Below, in pieces: positions 1-12,535 of a stretch of 64,000 nt of DNA. Each line of letters starts with the position of its first letter. The first letter of the stretch is position 1. The notes under the pieces were generated by a model, which worked only from the letters and a program-made list of their open reading frames with translations, did not search any database and had not been told where the DNA came from. The stretch is from NCBI GenBank assembly GCA_905182995.1, contig CAJJDP010000021.1, positions 190,648 through 254,647 of the forward strand, in the 5' to 3' direction. The position numbers and the translations under genes were made by a program. Origin of the DNA: Paramecium octaurelia. Lineage: Eukaryota; Ciliophora; Oligohymenophorea; Peniculida; Parameciidae.

Positions 1-10
1 TAAACGTATA

Positions 11-1272
11 ATGTCTACACTTGAAGGTCAATTGGAAAAATTGAAGTTTAATAATTTAGATCAAATAACAAATGATATCAGCAACTTCGGTGGGATTAGT
101 TTAATTAAAGAACTTGAATAGACAGAAGAGTCTTTCTTTTCGTAGTCTAAGATATAAGTTCATCTGAAAGAAGTTTATAAATTTTATTCCAAAATATTCT
201 TTGTTAGAGGCCCATCAGATGATTTCACTAGAATCAATCATGAATCCCAAACATTAACAGAGGGTAAGTTTATGATATTTTGTCGACAATTTGGGTTGAT
301 AGATGAAAAAATCCATCACATCAAGACCTAATCAAACCATACCAAATCAAATAGAATTTTAAATGATGTATTCACAACCAAGCCTAATAAAATGGTTCCT
401 GCTTCATAAATGAATCATCTATAAGAATATATGCGAATATTATCTTTTAAAGAACTTGTATATTAATTTACTTTATATATTAGAATCTACTATTTAGGAG
501 AGTTAATCAAAATTAAAATGAAATTACCTTTATAAATTTTATCCTTTTATTGAAAGAACTTTCTAAACTCATGTATAAGGAAGATTAAGCAAAAGCTGAG
601 ATTAAATTATTTTAATACATGGAAGTAGATTCAACTTAGTTTAAAAAAAAAATGAAATCCTTGAACATTCCATTTGAATCAAAAGATGCATAAGGTTTTA
701 GAAAACCTGAGGGATTATAACTATAAAGGTTTGTAAATTATTCAACTGATGAACTTAAATCGAGAAGAATTTAAGTGGAAGAATGGAAAAATATAAAAAA
801 ATAAGAATTAAGAGATAAAATAATATCATAAGCAGATAATTCAAGATCTAAATCTATTTTTTTTGAGCCATCTTACATCAAAACTAATAATTATAGGGAA
901 AGAAAATTAAGAATGATTGGTCTAGATGCAAATTCTAATTAGGTTGTAAATTGGGAGAAATTGGATAAGTTAGATCCTAAACTTCTATTACAAGAGGAAT
1001 TTAAACCTGAAGATTTAATTGAAGAAGATGAAGATGAGGATGACAAGTATTATTAAAGAAGTTATGATTTATCAAGATAAAAAAATGAGGTTATGAAGAA
1101 GTATGAATATATTATTATGATTTATAGGATATCTTCATTAGATCAGAGATTATTACAATATCAATTAAAAACGGAATCTACCAAAAGGTACATCTAAAAC
1201 ATTTCAAAAATAGAATAAAAGTTTGAAATTAAATCTTCTTACCTAAAACTACCTAGATTATAGAAGAAATGA
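11..1272 (+). CDS. Acidic hypothetical protein, one intron, 411 aa
   Basis: I do not recognise this protein. ATG at 11, TGA at 1270-1272, with a 26-nt intron at 458..483 (GTATAT...ATTAG) that removes a frame break. The spliced frame is 412 codons with TAA/TAG read as Gln. It is hydrophilic, with no signal peptide or membrane segment. Residues about 45-180 hold a helical region that vaguely recalls EF-hand-like or calponin-like helical folds, without an intact calcium loop. The C-terminal third is Lys/Glu-rich, with an Asp/Glu cluster near residue 330 (EEDEDEDD), then a short coiled-coil-like end. It lies on the same strand as the next three genes but with its own start and stop. The gene call is firm; function is unknown. 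Confidence 0.75.
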
Positions 1273-1567
1273 AAATATAATATATATATATAAAGTTTTA
1301 CAATTTTGTAATTAAATAAATGATAATTGAAGAAAATATAGTACATATAGCAATTCATAGAGTAAAGGCCCATTTTCAACGAAAATAGATAGGTAGGAGA
1401 TACTGTATATATCAGACGCATTTAGGATAATAAATCTTAATGGGTTTGTTTTTATGTGAGCATGGAATTAAAAAATTGGTGGATTTTACATTTTTTATAT
1501 CTATAGTGTGTCCATCATTTGAGATTTAAAATCTTGCATTTCTCTCCTCTACGTTTACCAATTTATA

Positions 1568-1843
1568 ATGTTGAGCATTGAAAAAGATGATGATTAATTC
1601 TACAATGATGTCAAACTCTAAATTGATATGAAAAGTTGAGGAATTATCTACAACAATTAATATTAAGTATCAAATTAGCGTTAAAGTGTATAATCCATTG
1701 CTGAGAAAGTCATCAAAGCTTAATATCTGATAAAACAGCTTAATTACTTTAATAAATTGTTTATTCATGCTCATATGTGCAGTTATCTAACATATTTATC
1801 TATTGACCAATTTTAAACTGCATTTTATTTATATCTTGTATGA
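1568..1843 (+). CDS. Possible small helical protein, 80 aa
   Basis: ATG at 1568 opens a frame with one in-frame TGA, which a 33-nt GT...AAG intron (1635..1667) removes. The frame then stays open to TGA at 1841-1843, giving 80 residues. The start is acidic (IEKDDDQ) and the rest is predicted helical and rich in Gln, Leu and Tyr. A multiple-of-three intron carrying an in-frame stop is the expected pattern in Paramecium, which supports a real gene. The intron lacks the usual GTA start and the protein matches no family I know. It sits in an otherwise empty 640-bp gap. It could equally be chance. Confidence 0.35.
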
Positions 1844-1916
1844 ATACACAAAAATGAAAATATATGAATATTTGATTCTTGATTTTCAGATGAAAATGTG
1901 AATTATATATATTAAT

Positions 1917-3544
1917 ATGGATAAATTGTATAATTCTTTGGCTCCAAAATTCAAAGGGATAGCAAACTCCTACAAAAGCTTGGCCTCACAGACCAAACAA
2001 ATTGCTTCAAACACAATAGATAAATTAAGCAAACAAGCAATTTAGGGAGACATAGTGGCAATAAGCAATAGATTATATTGGATGGAGTATCCATCCAATG
2101 ATAAAATAGAAAAATTATCGAGTTATTTAAACACAAATCATCAGAATCATTACTATATTTGGAATGTTGGAGAAAGAGAGTTTACGACAGAATGGTTTTG
2201 CAATTAAGTAGAGTGAAAAAGTAAGTAGGTTGCCAATCATTCACATCCAGGATATCCATGTCCACCATTGATCGAGCTCTTGATGATTTGCAAAAACATA
2301 ATCTATTTTCTAAGTAGTGATAGGAACAATATAGCAATTGTGTGTTGCCAAGAAACAAGGGGTAGAAGTATCATGGTAATATCATCATTGTTGGCTATTA
2401 TGGGTGCTGGCTATGTAATTTTCAATAATATAAAATGATAGCCAGGCGAATGCTTATTAAGAGTATGTGAAAAAACAAACACCAAAGACTTTTAGGCCTT
2501 ATTTCCATCTCAACATTAGTATATTACGTATGTTGGGAATGTTTTAAATGGGCTTAAATTAAATAGTTCTTGTTTGAGATTAATATCTATTGTTATATCT
2601 GGTATTCCTAAAGTCTAAAATTGTACTATGTTCAGACCATATATTTAATTATTTAAGAATGATAAACCAATATTTAATTCTTTGACTGATGGTGAATTAA
2701 AAAATTATTAACAAGGAGATTTGAGTTGTATTTTTGATCTCAAAGGAATAGAAGTAAAAATATAATCAATTTCTAATAATAGCTTTCAGATGATATTTTA
2801 GTTAGATGCAAGCACTTTGAGAATAACAAAACTAGAGTAGCTTTATTCAGAGTTATGTTTAATTGTTCATTTTTATTTGACAACGTTCTTAGAGTGTGGG
2901 ATAGAGAATTAGATAAGAGTCCATAAATGAAAACAGAAAAAGACTTTTTTGTTGATTTTATTTTTGAAAGGGGAAATTAGAAATCATTCTAGACTGCAGA
3001 TAGGCCTTAAACTTTTAGTAATGATACTAAGTCATCGAATTAATTGTTATTATAAATTGTATAAGAATGTAAAGGCTTAGTTGTAAAAGAAAAACATGTT
3101 ATTGATGGATTGGAAGTACATCAATAATAGCAAAAAACAAAAGAAGAAGTATTCAGTTTAGGAAATGAAACAGAGAAAAAAGATAATGAAGACTCAGATG
3201 AAAAGTTGCCATAATAAAAACAATAGTAAAATAATAGAAGTCTCCAAGATAGCATTCAACCATAATAATTATTTACAGAACAAGTTAAAAGTCCACCTTA
3301 ATAGTAATAGGAATAGTCAGCATCGCCAAAATAATAATAGAAATAAGTGTAATAGGAATAAAAAGAAACTATAAATTAATAATAAGTTATATAAAAGGAT
3401 AATTTATCTGATGAGAGTGAAGATGATGATGAATAATTAGTGGCTAAATTTGAACAAAAGATCTAAACAAAAACAGGAGACAGTGATGAAGATTGTGATG
3501 ATTTCTTAGATAATTTAATTAAGTAAGGAGATAAGCAAGAATGA
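1917..3544 (+). CDS. PTEN/auxilin-type phosphatase domain plus C2 domain protein, 516 aa
   Basis: The layout follows the tensin-type phosphatase plus C2 module of auxilin, cyclin-G-associated kinase and PTEN. Residues about 40-190 carry the phosphatase fold with a P-loop VCCQETRGRS. Cys137 and Arg143 keep the CX5R spacing, but the usual His before the Cys is replaced by Cys. Residues about 220-370 resemble the C2 domain (RVALFRVMFN, VDFIFE). The last 140 residues are low-complexity, Gln/Glu/Asp-rich and acidic, and no J domain is visible. Three introns: 2208..2228, 2415..2441 and 2754..2782; the spliced frame is exactly 517 codons. In relatives this module binds membrane phosphoinositides and acts in clathrin uncoating or lipid dephosphorylation. 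Whether this copy is catalytic is open. Confidence 0.85.
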
Positions 3545-3592
3545 TATAAAAAATTAGTAATTCCAATTGATAATATTATTAATATATTATTA

Positions 3593-4331
3593 ATGTAAAA
3601 ATTGCATTTGTTTCTAATAGTTGCAGTGTACAGTTGTGATATTGATGAAGCTGCAAAAGCCTTCAAATCTAAACAAATTAGAGATCCCATATTTCCTTAC
3701 ACAAAGAATCCTTATGAAATTATTGATCCTAATTATCTATTAAGGGTGTAGGATAACTTAAAAGATACCACTAGTGTTTGCGCTATTAAATATGATGACT
3801 ACGAAAAGCAAATGTAATCAAACCATAAATTTTAGATATCATTTAAAACAATTTAATTCAAAGGAAGAGGCAGAAGAGAATAAATTCATTGTAACTCATT
3901 AAGGAAAATGTGGTGCATGCTCTACTTTGTAAGATTTAGCTGTTTATCTTACAACTGATTTGACTAGACCAGTAAGAAAGTGTGGTTTAATGTATGGATT
4001 GTCATAACATTATCTTTTAAAATGTATCAAGGGATTAGGGTTCACAGATACTTGTGCTTAAGTTTGGTTGTACAATACTTTAAATACAAAAAAATCATGT
4101 TTTTGGCCTTGTATGTAATTAATTCATCCTAATTCTAAAAGTGTGTCTTTTATGACAAATGAGGATTTCGTAAAAAATGGAAAGCTAAACAAATGTCTGT
4201 AATGTGACGAAGATATCTCTGGACCTGTATTTAAATATGAATCTGGAAGAACAAGACGAAACTCAGGCATTAAATCAGAAATTGATAGACCAGATGACTA
4301 AATTTATGACATCGCACATTGTTATTATTGA
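3593..4331 (+). CDS. Secreted cysteine-rich conserved protein, 238 aa
   Basis: ATG at 3593, one 22-nt intron (3814..3835), TGA at 4329-4331. The first 15 residues (MQKLHLFLIVAVYSC) form a signal peptide and no later membrane segment is seen, so secretion is likely. The mature part has many cysteines in a tight core: HQGKCGACSTLQDLAVYL, then CGLMYG, C-x8-F-x4-C, CFWPC, CLQCDE, and an end with GRTRRNSG and HCYY. I believe this core recurs in proteins of other ciliates and algae, but I cannot name a characterised member. The GKCGACST and KCLQCDE clusters suggest disulfide pairs or metal binding. The gene call is strong; the function is unknown. Confidence 0.8.
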
Positions 4332-4495
4332 GCAAGATAACACATTTATTATGAATAATTATCTTTAATATCATGCTTCTGGAACAAATTCTCCTAATCC
4401 TACTAATTTTGCCAAGTACTTTCCGTATTTTGTTAAAAAAGTAGACAATTTGGGTGTATGCGATTCAACTTTAAGAGCAAATAGGTCTGAAATAG

Positions 4496-5445
4496 TCAAA
4501 TAAATGAATCCATTATCTGCTGCTGCCTAAATAACTGATGATTAATTACTTCCATAATAGTATTTACCTATTTTGTACGATTGATAGGTAATTATAATTC
4601 TTCCTATGCCAAGGTCTAAAATTCCTCTCCAAAGATCATCTAATTCTTGATAACTTATGGCAATTCATCAGTTGATCTGAATCTCAAATCCATGTCTAAA
4701 TTCTTAAAATGTTTTAAGAATGCCAAAGGAGGAGACTCCAAGGATTCTTTATCGATTCCTTCAACAAATTTTTCTATTCCTTGATAGAAATTCTTTGTCA
4801 AAAATAAATTCAATTCAGCTCTTTTATTTATAATTCTTGTTTACCTAATTTGTTTTAAGAATGCTGCTCCAACCCTCTCGCCTTTAGATACAGCTTATAC
4901 CAATTCTTCAAAATCATAGTTTGCATCAAACTCAAAGTTTAAATAATTATCCTAGGTCTTTACCATCTCTCTTAATCCTTAAGTTACTAAAATCAATATA
5001 CCATTTTCTAAAATCACTTCAAGACCTCCTTTCAGTTTACTTTCCTCATCCTCTCTAAGTTTAACGCTGAAATAAACATAGGTTTCATCTGAGTGAATCT
5101 TACATTCAAAGGCCTCAAACCGAGCTAATGATTCAATATAACATTATACGTCTATCCTTTATTTTTGTAATTGATTCAATCAAGGCTTCCTTTTTGCCTG
5201 GTTAATATCGGAGGAAACAAACCAGAGCCCAATCAATGTCAATATGATCTCCAACTATATTTTTGAGGGTATCATATTAATCTATTGCCTTTTACTCATT
5301 AAAGTGGACTTCAGCTCTCATTTAGAAATGCAATTTAATACCTAAAGGAAACTGGACCCTTTTCAAAATCGTCACCAAAAGCAACTCCAATTCGAGACTG
5401 CTCGTAATTAGATTATTATGGATTATCCTGTTTAACTTAATTCAT
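4496..5445 (-). CDS. Hypothetical soluble protein, 299 aa
   Basis: Minus-strand frame from ATG at 5445 to TGA at 4498-4496, with 25-nt introns at 5317..5341 and 5125..5149; the spliced frame is exactly 300 codons. No signal peptide or membrane helix. Residues about 1-190 look like a mixed alpha/beta domain (AFGDDFEKGPVSF, HIDIDWALVCF, FEFDANYDFEEL). The C-terminal 100 residues are charged and helical. A 24-nt stretch at 4821..4844 has GT/AG ends but no in-frame stop and fits the protein, so I left it as coding. Its start lies only 20 bp from the stop of the membrane gene upstream on the same strand, a normal spacing here. I do not recognise the family. Confidence 0.7.
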
Positions 5446-5465
5446 ATTAATTATACACAAAAAAA

Positions 5466-8400
5466 TCACAATTTTTTTTATGTTAATAAACCCATCGATT
5501 TATTTAGGTATCGTTTAGGTGATAATAATAGTAAGGCAGCCTAACATGTTTCGATTGAATCTTTTTACATCTTAAGGATTAGATTCCCCAAAAAACCTAT
5601 AATACAAAAACCAGCTACGCCTACACTCAAAGTGAAAATTAACAGTGTTTGTTTGTAGAAATTCAAAGATTGATCAAACTGTTAATAAGCAGTATCAATA
5701 ATTTACTTCTGAGCCTTGATTAATAATTCACTTCCATAATCTATATAAATTAAGTGTTCTTGGCTCTAAAAAAATTCGAAAAGAGTCTCCTATGAATTTT
5801 TTGCATTCTCGTCATCAAAAAAGTAAGGGTATTAGGATATAATTTTGTCAACCTAAGTCAATAAAGATTTCAACCCTTATTAATAGTATGGTAATAGCCA
5901 AGGATTTAAGGTTATGGCATCAGTTGATTCACAATCAATGCCAATTCCAATCTCACAAATATTGTTCTAATTTATAGTATCGAGATTAAATTTCAGATTA
6001 TTATCGATTAGTGCTGATAGGAATTCATTTGAATATTGTTAAAAATAATCTGTTGTATCTCCACTTAGCACTTATGCATAGGTTTAATAAGTTTATACCG
6101 ACATGACATTATCAAATAGTGAATCATTCACACTTGAAAATGCTACTAAATCCATATTATTGATTAAATTAATCACTGATGATTAAACTAATTTGAATTT
6201 GAATAGGATTTCTACATTGGATAAAAGATCCTTTGATAAAATAAAAATAACTAAGAAGATTATTAGAAAGTAGGCTAAAATAACAAATAATCCAACCATT
6301 AATATTACAAAGTACTTTACCTATCTCATCTAAGATTTCTTCAATTTCTCCATTAAATTATACTTATTCTTTTTATTTGATGAAGAGACTGCTCCTGCAC
6401 TTATGTCTGTATGCATTTCCCTCCCTGGAGTAATAGCATTAGTTCTATGCTCTCGAGTAATCTCGAACATCTGAGATTCTTAAACAAAATCAATCAACAT
6501 CCATTCATAAATAGATTTTTTGAATATATTCACTACTGTTTCATATATCTCAATTTCATCATTTACTTCATTCGATTATAATTTTATAATTTCCTTGTAA
6601 AATGTACGATGACTCTTTCTTAATTTTCCAATTAATGGAATGTGTGAAAACTATAAAATCATAACCAAAAAGAAGATGACTACCATATATATGATTAAGA
6701 GAGTTTAATATGTGTTTTCATTAGAGACCTTATCATCAAAACAGTAATCATAAGCCTTTTGTGGTAATTATCCAATCCCCTCAAGATTGGCAACGGACGC
6801 TAGTGTTAAGGAGGAATTATATTTGAAATTAACTCTTGTTTCATTCTATTTTAGTCGATAGAATTAACCAAGAGTAAATTGAATTATTTATTAAAGTGTT
6901 GGCTGTATTTGCACTTTATCTTCTATATCATAAAATAAATCTAAGCTAACTTACACTTAATTGATTTCAATAATTTAACTACTTTAAATATCTATCAGCT
7001 ACTACAATTCAGAAAAGATTTGTTTTTCATAAAATTATTTTAAAATATCAATATTGTCGATTTCCAGTAAATCTGACAATTCTAAACGATACAAACTATG
7101 AGTAATTTGAGAATAGGATTTTTAGGTTGCTATCATTAATTCAAGTAAATCGTAGCATTCACTTAGATTGTATTACTTTTATACAGCAACAGAAATCAGA
7201 ATGATATAACTTACTATTAAAATAAATGTTGTAATCAGTAGATATTTTTGAATTTTGTATGAGTTTGGATTTTTCATATCAGAAGTTTTCTATTAAACAA
7301 CCTTATATTGAGAATCAAATAGTTTTAAACCGTCTGAATATTTGACTTAAAACTCTTCAAAGATCTGTTATTAAGAGCCTTTACTCTCTACAGGTATTTT
7401 AGATTCATTATCATTAAAAAAGTCTTGCTGTTTCTTTTTTTGATTAATTCTAGCCAGAGCCTTGAAAGCAATCTCCTTTTCAGGGAACTTCAAATTTGAA
7501 TAAGATCCCTTAAATTATATTTCTTCTCTACTATGTTCTGAATTAACAGTAGCTTAACTCTTCTTTTTTTGACCTCCCTAAGTTTTAGTATCTTTCTCTA
7601 ATAACGGTTTACTCTATCTTGATCGACCACTTAAGAGCATTCCTTCAGACTTACCATCTTGTCTCGGACTGTATATTTAATCAGTTTGTAAAATCTAATT
7701 ATTTTCTACGAAATAAATGTCTTCATAATAATGTGAAGGATGAGATGGGAAATTATAATTGATGATTTCTCCTTCATGTACACTCCTTTATTCACTCATA
7801 TTCCCTTATATGCTCATTGAATCTTCTACCTCTGATCTTTATTCTAATAACAGTTTTTTTTGTTGATAATTCTAATATGTCTATTTGATAGTCTCTCTTA
7901 ATTATCTTTTGTATCCCTTTTCTGTATTCAATAATTATTAATCATTCACAATTAATTCGATTACAAACATCTATTGTTTATGATCGGTATCATTTTTCTT
8001 ATAGCGATATTCCTCGTAAAATACTGAATAGACAACAGGAATAGGATTGAAATCTTGGGGTGTAAATTTCTCAATGTATTTTGAATATCTATCCTAGTAT
8101 ATTTTTTCAGCCCTTGTTTTCAATTACTCACTATCTTCTTCACTGCTAATGGTTTGTTTTTCAGGTATAGAGGATTTGGACGAGGGTCTCCCTTAACTCT
8201 TCTACATTTCTGATTGTCTTGTCTAACCAAATAATAATGCTTGATGTCTTTTTAAGTGTTCCTCATAGAAGAATACACATAACTTCTCATCAAAAATAGT
8301 GACTACTTAAATCAAACTTTATTGATCACTCTCTTGATATTCACTTCTTTGTCCTCCTCTATATGCACTTCCAGATGAAAAGTTATTTGATTAGACTCTG

Positions 8401-11400
8401 AGATCATCAACGATTTTGGTAATTACCTTGTCGTACTATTAAACAAATAGATTTAAATCTTCAGGAACAAATAAATAAGTTTCTTTATTTTAAACCACTT
8501 GATTGCCATTTTCTAAATCAATTAGATTTGCATATCTATTTTTTGGAGGGGTTTGTCCATTCATTAAGAACTCTATTCCTGTTGATTCTACTTCCCTTGA
8601 AATGAATGGCAAAATCATCCAAATCAATACTTTATTATAAAAGTCATCAATCTACAAAATTGTATTCGACCATTTCTAATCGAACACATCATAACTGATT
8701 ATATTTAATCTAAATACCTTTCAGATTCGACTGAGGAGATCTCTGATTTAGATTTCTGTCCACTTTATTGTAAAATCTCATCATTTTCATGATAGGTTCC
8801 TACTTTGTTTTTAGTTACCAATCTCTACAATCTTTCAATCATTTTATATAACCCCTTAGTTATGCCCATGATATTCCCATTCACATCAAATAGAATGTGT
8901 TGAGCTCCTTTAAATGCAATATTCTTTAATTTCTTGCCCTCATCACCTACAAACTTTGGTTATTCCTCTTCCAATGATTTTAAACATCCAATCATTGTAA
9001 AATCATCTTCTAATTCCTAACTAAAATTATGTGCCAAATAAACTTAACATCTTATCAAGGTTTTATCATACAATTTTGCAAATGTTTAAAAATATTTACC
9101 AATTCTTGCCGTTACCCCTCTTCGTATATAATTCTACATTATTTCATCATGAATCGGTTCCAGCCATGCAGGCATCAAAGTATTGATATTACCTTTAGTG
9201 AAATCTATAAAGGCATTCGTTGGATTAGGAAATTTTCCAAATCCAAAAAATTTGGGGATCAAAGGAGAAATTACCTTATTTAAGACCTTTCCGATGTTTG
9301 GACCAAAAGCTATGCACACCTTCACCGATATTGCTTCTCCTTTAAAAAAGTTAATGTTAGTAATTTCAAACGAGTTCATACTCTTCTCAAATTACAGAAT
9401 TTCTCTCCTTTCTAATGTTATTGATATTTATTACCTTTCTCCATTTCAAAATACTTTCTCACATTATTAAACAACAACAGATTAATTAAAGCGTTTACCT
9501 TCAAAAATTGTACATTAAAGGTTCTTCCATTTTGATAAAAGATTTGATAATAAATGTTAAATTAATACAGAACATCATCTCTTAATTTCTATAGTTTTTT
9601 TATTTGGTCCTCAATTTAAAGATAGTCCGAGAATTTACCCTCTTTAAATGACTTCCAAAATTAAGATTTAAATTAACTAACCTCTGTCAATAGAGGTATC
9701 ATATTTTGTTTAACTTGTTCCATTTAATAAAGATTTTGGACTATACTTCTTTCACTTTTGCTCACCTATAATTTGACATTCGAAACTCTGGTCTCTTTAT
9801 TTATATTATAATCTTCATCTTTCTGCATCTAAGCTTAGAGTATGAATTGTAATAATAAACACATTTAAATGAAATAAAATGAGTAATCTCGCTTTTTCTA
9901 AAAAAAGATTTTTAGTTCTTAATAAGTCTTCGGAGCATTATGTTTGTATTTATTAATGAATGTTAAGAACTTTAGACTGAATATTTCAAAAACTCTTAAA
10001 TCTTGATAATTTTATTTGTGTTTCTCGAAACTTCCTTTGAACAAACAGGAAATCAAAAGCACAGTTTCGTCAAACAATAGAATTTTTTATGATCCTATTT
10101 TCCTGCATTAACATTTAGTTGAATTACATCTATTCATGTGAAGACTGAATTTCTATATTAATTCAATTTCCTTAGTTTTATTTTTTTGTGCTAATTAACT
10201 CAACTCAAAGAAATCTTCAATGTACAGCAACTCATAATATTGATTATTTGTCTTATTTATTGAAAGGTAAGCATTTGCTCTTTTGCTATCAAAAAGAATT
10301 TAAAACAAATATTATACAACTGGCTGCATAATTAACATGATAGTTGCCAAGCTGTAAGGACTGGCTGTACTCAAAGCCTTGATTGAGGAGAATAGAAATA
10401 CAACAGAATGAGTCATTAAAGCTCTATTAAATATATATCCTTATTGAGAAAATCTAAAAATATCTCTAAATAACTTACCCAAAAGGCAATTAAAAATATG
10501 CTTCATAAATTTACATCGCCAATATTAATCCATGCAAGGTCCTACTCACTATCTATGTGATATCATCATTCTTCAAATAGAGGATAGCCATGGGAATCAC
10601 AAATGACTAAGCAATTAGATTATTATAGGAGAAATGCTTTCTTAGATGCTGCTCGTTGAATTCAAAATTCACAAAATATACATTCGAAATTGTCAGAGTT
10701 AATACTGTAAAAAATAGAACGATGGTAGCTATGATATTAAGAGAGCTATCTGATTGGAGATAATTCCATCCAATGTAGTACAATTAGGGCAAATACAGAA
10801 ACCATGTGAAATATAGAAAATAAAAGTTAATTATCATGGTAGCCATCTGAAAATATTATAAATATTATTACTTGTAATATGCTTTTAGATATATTACCTA
10901 CTTTCTTGTTCACATTCTTAATTCTCCTATAAATTACTATAAGGTATGGGATGATGTTTAATAGAATGATAATCACTCCAATCAGGATGTTGATTTCATA
11001 TGTCTCTATAAATATTGGAGTTATCAAACTGATTCTTGATAAAGCATTAATTAAACGATATATGTATTCGTGATTTTCGCTTATTAAGAAATAAGTTAAC
11101 TACAAATAGTAAACTGTTATCTAAAACGTTGTGAAATAAGAATTATTTAAAGATGGTGACAAGTTGGTTTAAATGATTAAACTTATGAATTCCCCTAAAA
11201 AATTCCATCTCATATTTAAATCAATTTTATTATTGCAGAAATTATCAAAATTATGATAAATATATTTATCCTAATGATCAAAAACATTTAATCAGTTCTC
11301 AAAAAGGTATAAAATCACTAAACTCCCTCTACAAATCTCAATTTTTGAACAATAACTCAATTGGATCTTTTTCAAAATAAATATGGCAAATCCAATTTTA

Positions 11401-11509
11401 AAGTTTCAAAATTAATTTGTTGTACTTGTATCCTAAATGATTTTATAGGGAGACTACTGCAATTATATTTCCTTTTTTGAAATAGGAACAAATAAATATA
11501 ATAATTCAT
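5466..11509 (-). CDS. Giant multi-pass membrane PAS-domain protein, TmcB (tiny macrocysts)-like; 5' end disturbed
   Basis: One long minus-strand frame of about 1,950 residues. An N-terminal block of membrane helices lies at about 11.2-10.3 kb, then a soluble helical region. A PAS-like segment (HILFDVNGNIMGITKGLYKM) lies near 8.9-8.8 kb, followed by a long Ser/Gln/Glu-rich linker. Four further membrane helices lie between 7.3 and 5.5 kb, ending at TGA 5468-5466. Clear introns: 10847..10871, 10454..10478, 9412..9434 and 8695..8717; an upstream one at 11433..11457 is likely. The order (N-terminal helices, PAS, C-terminal helices) matches Dictyostelium tiny macrocysts protein B and the many ciliate relatives, presumed sensors at a membrane. 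Upstream of about 11.2 kb the frame meets a TGA at 11292..11294 that no normal intron removes. The functional start may therefore be Met at 11213, or the copy may be damaged. Confidence 0.7.
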
Positions 11510-11925
11510 TTATTTTAAGAATGGAATTTTTTATTTTGGAGCTACAATGATAATGAATATCGGATATAAATAATATAATTATAGAAATAATAATATTATT
11601 TAAAAATATCCACTTTTTCCTTCTAATTAAGTAAAAAATTTAATTATTTAAGTAAAGATGAACAAATTTCAACTTTTTCTTTATGTTTTTTAATCATTTA
11701 TAATTATTCTATTTAAATATAATCAACATTTAAAACAAAAGATAGAATTATAATTTAGATATTATTCCCAATCCAATATTGATTTTTTCACTTAAAAACA
11801 AGTGATTGTCAAAAATGCAAATTGTGGTAATAAAATGCTTTAATTACTTAAATTAGAATTATAACAATAAAATAATAATGAAGAATTTATATATATAATT
11901 GGGTTTTTATTTTAGTTCATTAATC
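11510..11925. other. Intergenic, AT-rich
   Basis: Very A+T-rich sequence with homopolymer and ATAT tracts between the divergent starts of the membrane PAS gene and the broken + strand frame. I see no open frame, repeat array or RNA gene. It may hold promoters for both directions. Confidence 0.5.
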
Positions 11926-12535
11926 ATGTTTCAACAGGAATTTAATTACGGTCAACCTATGTTCTCTGTTTGATGGGGGAGGTAGTGAAAATGTTATTTG
12001 TTTAAAAAGGATAAACGTGGAAAATAATTTTTGTGGAAGATTGTGTAAATTTGAATTAGTTATTTGAAATAATCTCAGAGTGCAATATTAAATAAAAAAA
12101 AACTTAAGAATCTTAAAAAGTGAAAAGAAGAGGTTAATTAAACACTTAGTTTAAGGAAAAAAAGAAATCTATTGATGTTCCCATTCAATAATAATCCCCA
12201 TAAGATATTTAGTTTTTATATTGATATAAGTGAAGTAGATAAGAACTTTGCCGATAAAAATAATATTGATACATAATAGTAACTATAGATTCAATAGATG
12301 AGACTGAAGAATCATTAAAAGAAGTATTATCAAAGTTGCATAACATTTTTCGAAATCAAACTTTCAAATAGATAGAGAGAATTACCATGAAAAAATGTAT
12401 ATTCTTGAATCCAATACATAGTTAGCTATGGAAAGCACTGAGGATCAAGTAAAATCCTTAGTACGGTGTTAAGATATAATTTTGATATTCGTGTGTTTCG
12501 TATTATTTGACATCATTACTAATTTCTAAGTATAA
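11926..12535 (+). pseudogene. Probable decayed gene with a C-terminal membrane tail
   Basis: Protein-like segments lie in successive frames: from ATG 11926 (MFQQEFNYGQ), then ENVICLKRINVENN, a Lys/Gln-rich part ending VPIQQQSPQD, then DSIDETEESLKEVLSKL. A final stretch, YILESNTQLAMESTEDQ, leads into one hydrophobic tail (IILIFVCFVLFDIITNF). The first breaks can be closed with short introns (25, 22 and 19 nt). The two later frame changes, near 12280 and 12370, have no usable GT...AG pair of ordinary length. A short helical protein with a C-terminal anchor recalls a SNARE-like layout, but that is a guess. I call it a pseudogene; an assembly indel is the alternative. Confidence 0.45.

Noticed and set aside
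1204..1539. A 112-codon minus-strand frame (starting MQDFKSQMMDT) in the first intergenic gap
   Set aside because: It overlaps the end of the upstream coding sequence, has no introns or recognisable features, and its Ile/Tyr/Phe-rich second half looks like chance in AT-rich DNA where TGA is rare.
4821..4844. Possible 24-nt intron (minus strand) in the hypothetical gene
   Set aside because: It keeps the frame, has no in-frame stop and ends AAAG; the encoded residues fit the flanking helix, so it is probably coding.
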